A stretch of DNA of 42,559 bases from contig NZ_LVCV01000367.1 of NCBI RefSeq assembly GCF_001647195.1, positions 1 to 42,559 of the forward strand, written 5' to 3'. Position 1 is the first letter of the stretch; each line of letters begins with the position of its first letter. The notes below the pieces were generated by a model. It was not told where the DNA came from. It worked only from the letters and a program-made list of their open reading frames with translations, and made no database searches. This document shows positions 19,299 through 30,022 of this stretch, in pieces. This stretch comes from Rhodococcus sp. EPR-157 (GTDB taxonomy: Bacteria; Actinomycetota; Actinomycetes; Mycobacteriales; Mycobacteriaceae). The position numbers and the translations under genes are program-made.

Positions 19299-21968
19299 GT
19301 GCAGACCCATGACATCCGCAGGCGTTTCCTCGACCACTTCGTGAAAGCTGGGCACACCGAAGTACCAAGCGCCTCGTTGGTGCTCGACGACCCGAACCTG
19401 CTGTTCGTCAACGCGGGCATGGTGCAGTTCGTTCCGTACTTCCTCGGTCAGCAGACCCCTCCCTTCGCGCGGGCTACCAGCGTTCAGAAGTGTGTCCGCA
19501 CACTGGATATCGAGAACGTCGGAATCACGACTCGACACAACACCTTCTTCCAGATGGCCGGCAATTTCTCCTTCGGCGACTACTTCAAGCGTGACGCGAT
19601 CACGCACGCGTGGGCCCTGCTCACCGGAAGCGTCGACGCGGGCGGCTACGGGTTCGATCCGGAGCGGATCTGGGTCACCGCATACCTGGACGACGACGAA
19701 GCCATCGAATTGTGGAAGGAAATCGCCGGAATTCCCGACGAGCGTATCCAGCGCCGAGGAATGGCCGACAACTACTGGTCGATGGGGATTCCCGGACCCT
19801 GTGGTCCGTGTTCGGAGATCTACTACGACCGCGGACCCGAGTTCGGCGTCGATGGCGGCCCCGAGGCCGACGAGGACCGGTATATCGAAATCTGGAACCT
19901 CGTCTTCATGCAGAACGAGCGTGGCCAGGGAATCAGCAAGGACGACTTCGAGATTCTGGGGCCGCTTCCGAAGCAGAACATCGACACCGGCATGGGCGTC
20001 GAACGTGTCGCATTCTTGCTTCAGGGTGTCGACAACGTCTACGAGACCGACCTGGTGCGGCCGGTCATCGCCAAGGCCGAAGAACTGAGCGGCCGGCGCT
20101 ACGGCACCGACCACGACGACGACGTTCGATTCCGTGTCATCGCCGACCATGCACGAACAGCTGCGTTGCTGATCTCCGACGGTGTGAACCCCGGCAACGA
20201 TGGTCGAGGCTACGTCCTGCGCCGACTTCTCCGCCGCATCGTCCGATCGGCACGACTACTCGGTGCGCCCGATCAGGTCATGGCTCAGCTGATCACCGTC
20301 GTCCGCGACACGATGGCCGAGTCCTACCCCGAGTTGGTGGCGGGATTCGATCGCATACTCAACGTGTCCGTCGGTGAGGAAGCTGCCTTCCTCAAGACGC
20401 TGACGTCAGGATCGAAGTTGTTCGACACGACGGCCGAGACTGTCAAGTCCGCCGGCGGCCGGACTATCCGTGGCGCAGACGCTTTCGCGCTGCACGACAC
20501 CTACGGCTTCCCGATCGATCTGACGCTCGAGATGGCATCCGAAGCGGGACTGACCGTAGACGAAGCCGGTTTCCGCGCGTTGATGGCGGAGCAACGCCAG
20601 CGCGCGAAGGACGATGCGCGCAGCCGCAAACACGCTCATACCGATCTGTCGGTGTACAAGGACTTCGTCGATCGCGGTGCGACCGAGTTCACCGGTTTCG
20701 AGGAACTGTCCTCCGAGGCCACCGTTCTCGCGTTGATCTCCGGCGGCGTCCGCGTCCCGACGGCAACTGCGGGGGAGTCCGTGGAGGTCATCCTCGACCG
20801 GAGCCCGCTGTATGCGGAGTCGGGTGGCCAGATCGCCGACATCGGATCGATCACGGCACCTGGTTTGGCAGTGAAGGTGAACGACGTCCAGAAGATCGCG
20901 AAGAAGGTCTGGACGCACAAGGTCACCGTCGAGTCGGGACAGCTCACCGAAGGTGACATCGTGCGGGTCGATGTCGATCCGGCGTGGCGCAAGGGTGCGA
21001 CCCAGGGACATTCGGGGACCCACATGGTGCATGCCGCACTGCGGCAAGTGCTCGGACCCAACGCTACCCAGGCCGGTTCGCTGAACAAGCCCGGCTACCT
21101 GCGCTTCGACTTTTCGTGGCAGGGAGGGTTGTCCGATGCCCAGCGAAATGACATCGAGGCTGTGACGAACGACGCCATCGGCGCCGACTATGCAGTCAAC
21201 ACGTCCGTCACCGATCTCGACAGCGCGAAGGCGATGGGCGCGATGGCGCTGTTCGGCGAAAACTACGGTGACGAGGTCCGCGTCGTCGAGATCGGTGGAC
21301 CGTTCTCGATGGAGCTGTGCGGTGGTACGCACGTCGAACATTCCTCGCAGATCGGTCCGGTCACCCTGCTGGGTGAGTCTTCGGTGGGGTCTGGGATTCG
21401 GCGTGTGGAGGCATTCGTCGGGCTCGATTCGTACCGCTACCTGGCGAAGGAACGAGCCTTGCTGGCCGGTGTTGCTTCGTCGTTGAAGGTGCCGACCGAC
21501 GAGGTTCCGGCGCGGATCGAGACTCTCGTGGAGAAGCTTCGGCAAGCGGAGAAGGAGGTGGAGGCCGTGAAGGCGGCATCGGTGTCGGCTTCTGCCGGTG
21601 ACCTTCTCGGGCGAGCCGAGCGGATCGGCAGTGTTCGTGCTGTCATCGCCACGGCTCCCGACGGAGTGGGTGGAAACGAACTGCGAGGACTCGCCTCCGA
21701 CCTCCGTGGCCGGATGGGTAACGACCCGGCGGTCGTCGTGTTGTTCGGATCCGTCGACGGCAAGGTTCCGTTCGTGGTGTCCGCCAACACGGCAGCGCAG
21801 GACGCGGGTGTGAAGGCAGGCGAACTGGTGTCAAGCTTCGGTCCCGCGATCGGCGGCCGGGGAGGCGGCAAGGGCGACTCCGCACAGGGGTCGGGCTCCA
21901 ACCCGGACGGGATCGCGGAGGCTATGACCGCGGTGCGGGCCCGTATAGCCGACGCGGCGACAACCTGA
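19299..21968 (+). CDS. alaS: Alanyl-tRNA synthetase
   Basis: Charges tRNA-Ala and edits mischarged Ser/Gly. The 889-residue length is normal. In order: class II aminoacylation domain (starting [22 protein letters not shown], with [14 protein letters not shown] and the motif 3 region [13 protein letters not shown]), tRNA-recognition domain, editing domain with zinc-binding HSGTHMVH and CGGTHVEH, a coiled coil (about 745-765) and the C-terminal DHHA1 domain ([19 protein letters not shown]). The GTG start matches the family N-terminus and lies seven bases after a -10-like TAACCT, so the message may be leaderless. ruvX follows after two bases, and mltG and aroE are closely packed, so they probably form one long transcript. 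Confidence 0.98.
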   Translation: MQTHDIRRRFLDHFVKAGHTEVPSASLVLDDPNLLFVNAGMVQFVPYFLGQQTPPFARATSVQKCVRTLDIENVGITTRHNTFFQMAGNFSFGDYFKRDAITHAWALLTGSVDAGGYGFDPERIWVTAYLDDDEAIELWKEIAGIPDERIQRRGMADNYWSMGIPGPCGPCSEIYYDRGPEFGVDGGPEADEDRYIEIWNLVFMQNERGQGISKDDFEILGPLPKQNIDTGMGVERVAFLLQGVDNVYETDLVRPVIAKAEELSGRRYGTDHDDDVRFRVIADHARTAALLISDGVNPGNDGRGYVLRRLLRRIVRSARLLGAPDQVMAQLITVVRDTMAESYPELVAGFDRILNVSVGEEAAFLKTLTSGSKLFDTTAETVKSAGGRTIRGADAFALHDTYGFPIDLTLEMASEAGLTVDEAGFRALMAEQRQRAKDDARSRKHAHTDLSVYKDFVDRGATEFTGFEELSSEATVLALISGGVRVPTATAGESVEVILDRSPLYAESGGQIADIGSITAPGLAVKVNDVQKIAKKVWTHKVTVESGQLTEGDIVRVDVDPAWRKGATQGHSGTHMVHAALRQVLGPNATQAGSLNKPGYLRFDFSWQGGLSDAQRNDIEAVTNDAIGADYAVNTSVTDLDSAKAMGAMALFGENYGDEVRVVEIGGPFSMELCGGTHVEHSSQIGPVTLLGESSVGSGIRRVEAFVGLDSYRYLAKERALLAGVASSLKVPTDEVPARIETLVEKLRQAEKEVEAVKAASVSASAGDLLGRAERIGSVRAVIATAPDGVGGNELRGLASDLRGRMGNDPAVVVLFGSVDGKVPFVVSANTAAQDAGVKAGELVSSFGPAIGGRGGGKGDSAQGSGSNPDGIAEAMTAVRARIADAATT

Positions 21969-21970
21969 TC

Positions 21971-22546
21971 GTGAACGATTCCGCAGATGGACCCGCGATC
22001 GGTCGTGCCCCGGATCGGCCAGGCGCCGACGATCCAGGACCTGGCCGGAGGATCGGCATAGACGTCGGAAGCGTCCGAATCGGTGTCGCATCGTCCGACC
22101 CCGGTGGAATTCTCGCGACCCCGGTCGAAACTATCCCGCGCGCCAAAGCGAAGGGATCCAGGTCTCCGGACGTGCTGCGTGTGGCATCGATCGTCGAGGA
22201 ATACGACGCTGTCGAGATCGTCGTCGGTCTGCCCCGGACCTTGCGTGGCGAGAGTGGTTCAGCGGTGGACGCCGCTGCGGGTTTCGCCCGCGCTCTCGCC
22301 AAGCAGGTGCCGGGTATCCCGATCCGAATGGCTGACGAGAGACTGACCACCGTGACCGCGACGCGAGCGCTTCGAGACAGTGGCGTCCGCGCGAAGTCAC
22401 AACGTGGAGTCATAGATCAGGCCGCCGCGGTGGCCATCCTTCAAGGGTGGTTGGACGAGCGGTCCTCCCGCCTGGCCGAACAGCAGAACCTCGCAGTACA
22501 GCAGAACCTGGAAGCGCAGGGTCACATCCCGGAGGTCGGCGAGTGA
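21971..22546 (+). CDS. ruvX: RuvX/YqgF family nuclease
   Basis: A RNase H-fold protein linked to 16S rRNA pre-5'-end processing and proposed as a Holliday-junction resolvase, 191 residues. The family motifs are clear: [18 protein letters not shown] with the first catalytic Asp, [13 protein letters not shown], and [16 protein letters not shown] followed by [15 protein letters not shown] with the last acidic residue. A Pro/Asp-rich N-terminal tail of 27 residues and a Gln-rich C-terminal tail (about 165-191) are extra compared with E. coli. The GTG start lies two bases after the alaS stop without an obvious Shine-Dalgarno, so translation may be coupled. The stop overlaps the next start by four bases (GTGA). 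Confidence 0.93.
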   Translation: MNDSADGPAIGRAPDRPGADDPGPGRRIGIDVGSVRIGVASSDPGGILATPVETIPRAKAKGSRSPDVLRVASIVEEYDAVEIVVGLPRTLRGESGSAVDAAAGFARALAKQVPGIPIRMADERLTTVTATRALRDSGVRAKSQRGVIDQAAAVAILQGWLDERSSRLAEQQNLAVQQNLEAQGHIPEVGE

Positions 22547-23853
22547 ACAACAGACAGTACGAGGACGAGGCGCACACCGATCCGATCGGATACCGAACCG
22601 GTGAGGGCAGCGAATTCCATCGAGCAGTCCACGGTGCGCAGCCTGAACAAGTCGGTCGTAGCCGGGCGCAGACGCGGCAGGCTCGCGCCGCTGTCAGCCG
22701 AAAGAAGCGCGGGCGCGTTCTCGGCGTGGTCCTGGGCCTGATCGTCGTTCTCATCGTCGCCGGGGGAGGCTTCTTCGTGTTCGACAGGCTCTCGGGTGGC
22801 CCGGTGGCGCCGGACGATTTCGCGGCGGGGGCACCGGGTGACTCCGTGGTCGTGCGCGTCCATCCGGGTGACACGGCACAGCAGATCGGTGTCGAAGCAG
22901 TTGAGAAGGGCGTGGTGGCCAGCGCTGACGCGTTCATGGGGGCGGCTGTCCAGAACGCCGACATAGCGTCGGTACAACCTGGCTACTACCTGTTGCCGAG
23001 CAACATTCCGGCCTCGCAGGCAGTCGACACCCTCGTCGACCCGTCAGCGCGAGTGGGCAGCGTCGTCATCTCCGAAGGAAGACAGTTGCACGACGCGCGT
23101 GACGTCAACACCGACGCCGTCAAGAAAGGCATCTACACGCTGCTTTCGGAAGCAAGCTGCATCGACACCACCGGAAGCGGAACGCCTACCTGCATCTCCT
23201 ACGAGGATTTCAACGCGGCCGGAGCAGTGGACGACCCCTCCGCGCTCGGCGTGCCGGACTGGGCAAGTGATCGCGTGCGCGGTGTGCCCGACCGCGATCG
23301 GCAGCTGGAAGGTTTGATAGCGGCCGGGAGCTGGGACATCGACCCGACCGCGTCTGCGGGCGACATACTCCGACAGCTGGTATCGGAGAGCGCACAGACG
23401 TACGAGGACACCGGAATTCTGACTGCGGGCGCGGACTCGGGCCTCGACCCCTACGAGACGCTGGTCGCAGCATCGTTGGTCGAACGAGAGTCTTTGCCCG
23501 CTGACTTCAGCAAGGTTGCGCGAGTGATCGTCAATCGTCTCGCCGAGCCCCAGAAGCTCGAATTCGACTCGACGGTCAACTACTCGCTGGACACCACCGA
23601 AGTCGCGACGACCGACGCGGATCGCGCCACGGTGACCCCGTGGAACACCTACGCGATGGAGGGGCTTCCTGCGACACCGATCGCCTCTCCCAGCGTTGCC
23701 GCAGTCGAGGCAGTCGAAGCTCCGGCAGATGGTGACTGGTTGTACTTCGTGACCATCAACCAGGCGGGCGAGACACTCTTCACACGCAATTACGACGAGC
23801 ACCTGGCCAACATCGGCAAGGTCGAAGACGGTTTCCTCGAGAGTGGTCGCTGA
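22543..23853 (+). CDS. mltG: Endolytic murein transglycosylase MltG (YceG-like)
   Basis: Cuts nascent peptidoglycan glycan strands and so influences their length. The 436-residue protein has a cytoplasmic N-terminal tail of about 60 polar and basic residues ([11 protein letters not shown]), one transmembrane helix (about 65-85, [22 protein letters not shown]), a LysM-like domain and the YceG catalytic domain. The catalytic Glu is E314 in [12 protein letters not shown] at 22543 overlaps the ruvX stop and is preceded by GGAGGTC; the open frame continues upstream only as an overlap with ruvX. The alaS-ruvX-mltG-aroE order is standard in Mycobacteriales. Function is inferred from the family. Confidence 0.95.
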   Translation: MNNRQYEDEAHTDPIGYRTGEGSEFHRAVHGAQPEQVGRSRAQTRQARAAVSRKKRGRVLGVVLGLIVVLIVAGGGFFVFDRLSGGPVAPDDFAAGAPGDSVVVRVHPGDTAQQIGVEAVEKGVVASADAFMGAAVQNADIASVQPGYYLLPSNIPASQAVDTLVDPSARVGSVVISEGRQLHDARDVNTDAVKKGIYTLLSEASCIDTTGSGTPTCISYEDFNAAGAVDDPSALGVPDWASDRVRGVPDRDRQLEGLIAAGSWDIDPTASAGDILRQLVSESAQTYEDTGILTAGADSGLDPYETLVAASLVERESLPADFSKVARVIVNRLAEPQKLEFDSTVNYSLDTTEVATTDADRATVTPWNTYAMEGLPATPIASPSVAAVEAVEAPADGDWLYFVTINQAGETLFTRNYDEHLANIGKVEDGFLESGR

Positions 23854-23856
23854 CCG

Positions 23857-24666
23857 GTGCGTGCAGCAGTACTCGGGAGCCCGATACAGCACTCCAAGTC
23901 GCCGCTTCTGCACCGTGCCGCCTACGCAGCTCTCGGGCTGACCGGGTGGACTTACGAGCGCATCGAGTGCACGGCACAGCAGCTTCCCCACCTCGTCAGT
24001 GGCCTCGGCCAGGACTGGGTCGGTCTCTCGGTCACGATGCCGGGCAAGGTTGCTGCACTCGAGTTCGCTGACGAACGTACCCAGCGCGCGACTCTGGCGG
24101 GTTCGGCGAACACCCTCGTCCGGACGACGCGGGGGTGGCGGGCGGACTGCACCGATGTCGACGGCGTCAGCGGTGCGCTCGTCGAAAATGGAGTCGTCGA
24201 TCTCTCGGGCAGTGCGGTGACCGTCGTCGGTGCCGGGGGAACGTCGCGCCCGGCGCTGATTGCGCTGGCGGGTCTCGGTGCGGCGTCGGTGACCGTCGTC
24301 GCGCGGTCCGTCGAACGAGCACGAGACACACTCGAATGCGCCGAGGCGGTCGGGCTCGCCGCCGAGTTTCTGCAGGTGGACGACCCATCGCTCGCCGACG
24401 TCGCTGCACGATCGTCGGTGCTCGTCAGTACGGTGCCTGCAGCCGGTGCGGCACCCTGGGCGAGCGCCCTCGCACACGCACCGATCGTCCTGGACGCGAT
24501 CTACGACCCGTGGCCGACCCCGCTTGCCGACGCAGTGCATGCCCGCGGCGGCCAGGTCGTCTCCGGGCTCGCGATGCTGCTCAACCAGGCGTTCGGACAG
24601 GTGGAACAATTCACTGGGTGCCCGGCGCCGAAGGACCAGATGCGAGCGGCGATCGCTGGTTCGTGA
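23857..24666 (+). CDS. aroE: Shikimate dehydrogenase
   Basis: Reduces 3-dehydroshikimate to shikimate with NADPH in the shikimate pathway. The 269-residue protein shows the substrate-binding start VLGSPIQHSKSPLLHRAAYAA, the catalytic Lys region LSVTMPGKVAAL, Asp in DCTDVDGV, and the nucleotide-binding VVGAGGTSRPAL. The last of these is slightly atypical: the common GAGGAARA reads GAGGTSRP. The GTG start is three bases after the mltG stop, with no strong Shine-Dalgarno, so it is probably coupled. The other shikimate genes follow after a small intergenic region and a prepilin-peptidase gene. Confidence 0.94.
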   Translation: MRAAVLGSPIQHSKSPLLHRAAYAALGLTGWTYERIECTAQQLPHLVSGLGQDWVGLSVTMPGKVAALEFADERTQRATLAGSANTLVRTTRGWRADCTDVDGVSGALVENGVVDLSGSAVTVVGAGGTSRPALIALAGLGAASVTVVARSVERARDTLECAEAVGLAAEFLQVDDPSLADVAARSSVLVSTVPAAGAAPWASALAHAPIVLDAIYDPWPTPLADAVHARGGQVVSGLAMLLNQAFGQVEQFTGCPAPKDQMRAAIAGS

Positions 24667-24669
24667 CCT

Positions 24670-24701
24670 GTGTCCACAGGGCAGGACCTATCCACAGGGC
24701 A
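24670..24701 (+). repeat. Two DnaA-box-like direct repeats
   Basis: TCCACAGGGCA occurs twice in the same orientation, at 24673-24683 and 24691-24701, 18 bases start to start. Extended leftwards, the nine-base cores are GTGTCCACA (24670-24678) and CTATCCACA (24688-24696). Each differs by one base from known DnaA-box forms (TTGTCCACA, TTATCCACA). The pair lies in the only sizeable gap of the aro block, 45-70 bases before the A24 peptidase gene. The repeats are certain; DnaA binding is inference. Confidence 0.65.
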
Positions 24702-24740
24702 ATATCTGACCACTGTTTCCGTCGGTAGCGGTATCGGACG

Positions 24741-25211
24741 GTGAGTCACGATACGAACGTGGCGTGGACACTGCTCACCGACGGCGATGTGCCGGTCGTG
24801 CTCTTGTCGATGTGGTGCGTGTGGCTGAGCTGGATCGACGTCGTGTCACGCCGGCTCCCGAACATGCTGACCGGCATCGGTGCCGTGTGCATTCTCGCCT
24901 ACTCCTACGTCATCGATGCGTTTGTCGTGGCGCTGTCGGGCGCGGTCCTGCTGTTCTTCTGCTATCTCGCAGTACACCTCTGTCTCCCTACAGCATTCGG
25001 TGCGGGCGATGTGAAGCTCGCGTTCACGTTGGGGGGAGTCGCAGCATTGGCGGGCACGGACGCGTGGGTGGCCGCCGCCCTGATTGCACCGCTGCTCACG
25101 GGCGTCGTCGGTGTCGCGTGTATGGCAGTCGGACGGGCCAGCGCGACTGTGCCCCACGGACCGTCGATGTGCGCGGCGACCCTGCTGGCATCGGCCGCCG
25201 TCCCGACGTGA
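24741..25211 (+). CDS. Prepilin peptidase-like A24 aspartic protease (small form)
   Basis: A 156-residue inner-membrane aspartic peptidase of the A24 (type IV prepilin / TadV) group. The two catalytic Asp positions are visible: D33 in SWIDVVSRRLPN and D90 in the GxGD motif FGAGDVK. Five or so hydrophobic segments fill the protein. It lacks the cysteine-rich N-methyltransferase domain of full PilD enzymes, so it resembles the short forms that process Flp-type pilins. No pilin or secretion gene is in the window; its substrate must be encoded elsewhere. The GTG start has weak upstream signals. A matching gene, Rv2551c, occupies the same place in M. tuberculosis, so the position is conserved. Confidence 0.9.
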   Translation: MSHDTNVAWTLLTDGDVPVVLLSMWCVWLSWIDVVSRRLPNMLTGIGAVCILAYSYVIDAFVVALSGAVLLFFCYLAVHLCLPTAFGAGDVKLAFTLGGVAALAGTDAWVAAALIAPLLTGVVGVACMAVGRASATVPHGPSMCAATLLASAAVPT

Positions 25212-25223
25212 AAAGATGATCGC

Positions 25224-26411
25224 GTGCTGCGCTGGATAACTGCCGGAGAATCTCACGGCCCTGCTCTCGTGTCCATCCTCGAAGGAATGGTCGCGGGCGT
25301 CGAGGTGACCTCCGAGGACATTGCCACCCAACTCGCCCGTCGACGACTCGGCTATGGCCGAGGCGCGAGGATGAAGTTCGAAGCGGACAAGGTCACCATC
25401 ACCGGCGGCGTGCGACACGGACTGACGTTGGGCGGGCCCATCGCCATCGAGGTCGGCAATACCGAATGGCCCAAGTGGGAGCAGGTCATGTCGGCCGACC
25501 CCGTCGACGACAGTGTGTTGTCGGATCTCGCCCGCAACTCTCCGCTGACGCGTCCGCGACCGGGCCACGCCGACTACTCGGGGATGTTGAAATACGGCTT
25601 CGACGACGCCCGCCCGGTGCTCGAGCGGGCAAGCGCGCGGGAGACCGCAGCTCGCGTCGCGATCGGTACCGTGGCCCGCCACTTCCTGAAGCAAGCGTTC
25701 GGTGTCGAGGTCGTGTCCCACGTGATCTCCATCGGCGCCTCCGATCCGTACGTCGGACCGCCGCCGTCGGGCGATGATCTCGACGCGATCGATGCGAGCC
25801 CTGTGCGCGCGTTCGACAAGTCGGCGGAAGAGTCGATGATCGCCGAGATCGAGTCGGCCAAGCGTGACGGCGACACCCTCGGCGGCATCGTCGAAGTCGT
25901 CGTGCACGGTCTGCCGGTCGGACTCGGATCGTTCGTCAGTGGCGAGCGCCGTCTCGATTCTCGACTTGCCGCTGCGCTCATGGGAATTCAAGCCATCAAG
26001 GGCGTCGAGGTCGGTGACGGGTTCGAGACTGCTCGGCGACGGGGAAGCGCAGCGCACGACGAGATCAAGCCTGGTCCCGACGGAATTCTGCGCTCGACGA
26101 ACCGCGCAGGCGGACTTGAAGGCGGCATGACCAACGGCGAAGCGCTACGGGTTCGTGCAGCCATGAAGCCCATCTCGACGGTTCCGCGCGCGTTGGCCAC
26201 CGTGGACATGACGACCGGCGAGGAAGCGGTGGCAATCCACCAGCGCTCGGATGTCTGTGCCGTGCCGGCAGCGGGCGTGGGCGCCGAGACGATGGTGGCG
26301 CTCGTGGTGGCGCAGGCGGCATTGGAGAAGTTCGGCGGCGATTCGTTGGCGGAGACGACCAGTAACGTCGATCACTACGTGAAGGGCACAGCCGCCCGAC
26401 CACCGCGATGA
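25224..26411 (+). CDS. aroC: Chorismate synthase
   Basis: Converts 5-enolpyruvylshikimate-3-phosphate to chorismate using reduced flavin. The 395-residue protein opens with [22 protein letters not shown], a family hallmark. It continues with [13 protein letters not shown], the [17 protein letters not shown] signature and the [11 protein letters not shown] stretch. The C-terminal [11 protein letters not shown] block is intact. The start is a GTG 12 bases after the A24 peptidase stop, with only a weak AAAAGATG upstream. Its stop overlaps the aroK ATG (ATGA), consistent with one operon. Confidence 0.98.
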   Translation: MLRWITAGESHGPALVSILEGMVAGVEVTSEDIATQLARRRLGYGRGARMKFEADKVTITGGVRHGLTLGGPIAIEVGNTEWPKWEQVMSADPVDDSVLSDLARNSPLTRPRPGHADYSGMLKYGFDDARPVLERASARETAARVAIGTVARHFLKQAFGVEVVSHVISIGASDPYVGPPPSGDDLDAIDASPVRAFDKSAEESMIAEIESAKRDGDTLGGIVEVVVHGLPVGLGSFVSGERRLDSRLAAALMGIQAIKGVEVGDGFETARRRGSAAHDEIKPGPDGILRSTNRAGGLEGGMTNGEALRVRAAMKPISTVPRALATVDMTTGEEAVAIHQRSDVCAVPAAGVGAETMVALVVAQAALEKFGGDSLAETTSNVDHYVKGTAARPPR

Positions 26412-26944
26412 CTCCGTACGCGGTGCTGATCGGACCGCCCGGTGCAGGCAAGTCCACCATCGGTCGCAGAGTGGCCGCTGCTCTCGAACTTGAATTGTGC
26501 GACACCGATGTGATGATCGAGCGGAGCACCGGGCGTACGATCGCCGACATCTTCTCGCACGACGGTGAACCGGCCTTTCGAAGTATCGAGGAGCAGGTCG
26601 TCGCCGAAGCGCTGGCTACCCACACCGGTGTGGTCTCACTGGGCGGCGGATCCATACTGTCCGAGCGAACTCGAGCGCTGTTGGCACCACTGCCGGTCGT
26701 CTACCTGGAGATCAGTGTGGCCGAAGGGCTCAGGCGGACGGGCGCCAACTCGTCCCGACCGCTTCTTGCCGGGCCCGATCCTCGAGGCAAGTACCAGCAC
26801 CTGATGCGGACCCGTCGGCCGTTGTACCGCTCGGTCGCGACGATCCGAGTGCGAACGGACGGTCGCAGTCCGGCACGCGTGGTCGGACAGGTCGTCGCGA
26901 AGCTGAAGCACTACCACGAGAAAGCAGGAAGCCCCAATGGATGA
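26408..26944 (+). CDS. aroK: Shikimate kinase
   Basis: Phosphorylates shikimate with ATP. The 178-residue protein has Walker A GPPGAGKS (9-16), shikimate-binding Asp in CDTDVMIER and Arg in EPAFRSIEE, the Walker-B-like LGGGSIL, and lid-region Arg in GRKYQHL-like sequence ([17 protein letters not shown]). The ATG overlaps the aroC stop by four bases, so translation is coupled. The last 20 residues beyond the core are Lys/His-rich. aroB follows nine bases later. Confidence 0.96.
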   Translation: MTPYAVLIGPPGAGKSTIGRRVAAALELELCDTDVMIERSTGRTIADIFSHDGEPAFRSIEEQVVAEALATHTGVVSLGGGSILSERTRALLAPLPVVYLEISVAEGLRRTGANSSRPLLAGPDPRGKYQHLMRTRRPLYRSVATIRVRTDGRSPARVVGQVVAKLKHYHEKAGSPNG

Positions 26945-28066
<1,122 letters not shown>

Positions 28067-28073
28067 GAGCTCG

Positions 28074-28112
28074 GTGAGTGGACATCCATGCGCCGCATGG
28101 ATGTCCACTCAC
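28074..28112. terminator. Perfect 17-base-pair hairpin between convergent genes
   Basis: A 17-base arm starting GTGAGTGGACATCC (28074-28090) is exactly complementary to 28096-28112, with a five-base loop CGCCG. It begins seven bases after the aroB stop and ends 12 bases from the stop of the convergent membrane gene, so it can terminate both. No T-run follows. A perfect repeat this long is stronger than the other hairpins in the window. Confidence 0.8.
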
Positions 28113-28123
28113 ACTACGAAGTC

Positions 28124-28765
28124 TCAGGAATTGTCGCGGTGTTTCGTGGCAGACCCACGCTGCTCGGGCGCGTCGGGATCGACCGCGCGAAATACCTCGG
28201 TATCTGCGTTGTCACCCGACCACTGAGGTTGATCCTGGGCGGGAGGCGTCGAAGCCGAAGACGATGCCGAACCGGCGCCGACAAGGTGACGATCGTGGCG
28301 TTCCTTCTCCCGCTGCGCATCGGCCGCCTCCAACTTCTTCTTCGCGTCCCGGCCTGCGAGCAGGCGACCGAGGAAGACCGAGATGGTCGCCGGGATGAAG
28401 ATCACCAGAATGGTGAAAGCGGCACCGGAGGTCAGCTCGAAGAACAAGGAGTTCTGGCCGACGCTGAAGTCGACCATCAATTGCACGAACCAGGTGATCA
28501 ACCCCGCCGCGAGGCCTCCGAGGACTGCGGCCTTGAGCCACAACATCGTCAGGTCCTCGCCGTATTCGGGATCGGGGTTCTTCCGACGGTCTCGAATACC
28601 GTCGAGCCCCGCCCACACCACGACCGCAAGCAACACTGCTGCCATCCCGAGCCACCGTAGCTGAGATCCGTGCAGCGGCCACTGCGTTACCGCGACGCCA
28701 AGAAGGATCCTCACCGCCACGTTGATCAAGCACATACCGATTCCGCGTACCACCCACCCTGTCAT
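28124..28765 (-). CDS. Small membrane protein, B-4DMT transporter-like (Rv2536-like)
   Basis: A 213-residue protein with four hydrophobic segments in the first 145 residues, starting MTGWVVRGIGMCLINVAVRI. The C-terminal 70 or so residues are polar: a Lys/Glu-rich helix just after the last membrane segment (AKKKLEAADAQREKERHDRH), then a Ser/Pro/Asp-rich tail. Design and position between aroB and pepQ match M. tuberculosis Rv2536, annotated in some databases as a four-helix drug/metabolite-type transporter (B-4DMT). Transport activity is not shown by anything I can see. I prefer the internal ATG at 28765 over an ATG six codons earlier, because family members start with M-x-x-W-x-x-RG. It is divergent from pepQ. 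Confidence 0.82.
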   Translation of the reverse strand: MTGWVVRGIGMCLINVAVRILLGVAVTQWPLHGSQLRWLGMAAVLLAVVVWAGLDGIRDRRKNPDPEYGEDLTMLWLKAAVLGGLAAGLITWFVQLMVDFSVGQNSLFFELTSGAAFTILVIFIPATISVFLGRLLAGRDAKKKLEAADAQREKERHDRHLVGAGSASSSASTPPAQDQPQWSGDNADTEVFRAVDPDAPEQRGSATKHRDNS

Positions 28766-28871
28766 GGGGCACAGCCTATCCATACGAGGCGCGCGATGTG
28801 GGCGACCCCACAGAACCTGGTGTCTGGGTTTCGGTCCTGGCTGGACAAAGTCACAGCGGTACGTTGTACGA

Positions 28872-29975
28872 ATGCCTGTAGATCACAGCAGTAGACGCGC
28901 TGCCCTTCGTCGCAGCATGGAATCGAACGATCTCGACGCCATGTTGGTGACCGACCTGCTCAACATTCGCTACCTCACCGGTTTCACCGGGTCCAACGCT
29001 GCACTGATCGTGTCGGCGCACGACTCGGCGGATCGAGAGGACAACACCGTCGTCTGCACCGACGGTCGCTATCTGACGCAGGTCGCCGAGCAAGTGCCTG
29101 ATCTGCGTGCTGTGATCGACAGGTCTTCGGCGGCGTATCTGCTGAGCAGCGATGTGACGCCGCGTCCGGGCTCGGTCGGTTTCGAGTCGCACGTCGTGAC
29201 CGTCGACCAGCACCGAGCGTGGAGCGACATCGAACCCAAGGCGACGCTCGTACGCGCACCTGGTCTCGTCGAAGAACTACGGATGGTCAAGGACGAGCAC
29301 GAGGTCGGACTGCTTCGGGACGCATGCCGCGCGGCCGACGACGCGTTCGCGGTGTTGATCGAACGAGGCGGCGTCGCCGTCGGCCGTACCGAACTCGACG
29401 TTGCCCGTGAGCTGGAGGCTTTGATGGTCGAGCACGGCGCCGACGGCATTTCGTTCGAGACCATCGTCGCAGCGGGTCCGAACTCCGCGGTGCCGCATCA
29501 CCGTCCCACCGCTGCGGTGCTGGCAACCGGCGACTTCGTCAAGTTCGATTTCGGAGCGCTTGTCGGGGGCTATCACTCGGACATGACGCGCACGGTGGTG
29601 CTCGGCACGCCGCAGCAGTGGCAGACGGACCTCTACTCGTTGGTGCAGCGCGCGCAGACCGCCGGCCGTGAGGCGCTCGCGCCGGGTGCGCGCACGGCGT
29701 CCGTCGATGCGGCGTCGCGCTCGGTGATCGAGGACGCCGGCTACGGAGAGTTCTTCCTGCACGGTCTCGGGCACGGCGTCGGACTCGAAATCCACGAAGC
29801 GCCGGGAATCGCGAAGTCGAGCACCGGTACACTCCTGTGCGGTGCAGCTGTGACCGTCGAGCCGGGTGTGTACTTCTCGGGGCGCGGAGGCGTGCGGATC
29901 GAAGACACGCTCATCGTTCGCGACGACGGTCCTGAGCTGCTGACCATGACCACCAAGGAACTTACTCTCGTGTGA
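28872..29975 (+). CDS. pepQ: M24 family aminopeptidase / Xaa-Pro dipeptidase
   Basis: A cytoplasmic metallopeptidase acting on Xaa-Pro peptides, 367 residues. The N-terminal creatinase-like domain (about 1-130, LNIRYLTGFTGSNAAL) is followed by the pita-bread M24 domain. All five expected metal ligands can be placed: Asp in KFDFGALVGGY, Asp in HSDMTRTVV, His in LGHGVGLEIHE, Glu in TVEPGVYF and Glu in GVRIEDTLIV. I chose the ATG at 28872 (MPVDHSSRR), since the longer frame reads into the divergent promoter region. There is no Shine-Dalgarno, and a TACGTT hexamer ends six bases before the ATG, so this message could be leaderless. The pepQ-efp-nusB order is typical for actinobacteria. Confidence 0.93.
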   Translation: MPVDHSSRRAALRRSMESNDLDAMLVTDLLNIRYLTGFTGSNAALIVSAHDSADREDNTVVCTDGRYLTQVAEQVPDLRAVIDRSSAAYLLSSDVTPRPGSVGFESHVVTVDQHRAWSDIEPKATLVRAPGLVEELRMVKDEHEVGLLRDACRAADDAFAVLIERGGVAVGRTELDVARELEALMVEHGADGISFETIVAAGPNSAVPHHRPTAAVLATGDFVKFDFGALVGGYHSDMTRTVVLGTPQQWQTDLYSLVQRAQTAGREALAPGARTASVDAASRSVIEDAGYGEFFLHGLGHGVGLEIHEAPGIAKSSTGTLLCGAAVTVEPGVYFSGRGGVRIEDTLIVRDDGPELLTMTTKELTLV

Positions 29976-30000
29976 CGCACGGCGGTTCCTGCACACGAGA
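29966..30000 (+). other. Inverted repeat across the pepQ stop
   Basis: TCTCGTGTG (29966-29974) and CACACGAGA (29992-30000) form a nine-base-pair stem with a 17-base loop, covering the pepQ stop codon and ending a few bases before the efp ribosome-binding site (GAGGAGACG). It may reduce read-through from pepQ into efp or affect efp translation. There is no T-run and the stem is moderate, so I would not call it a terminator with confidence. Confidence 0.4.
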
Positions 30001-30022
30001 ACACGAGGAGACGTAAAAGACT

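Noticed and set aside
23044-24609. A 521-codon minus-strand frame opposite mltG and aroE
   Set aside because: It spans two well-supported genes in antisense and has Arg/His-rich composition without motifs.
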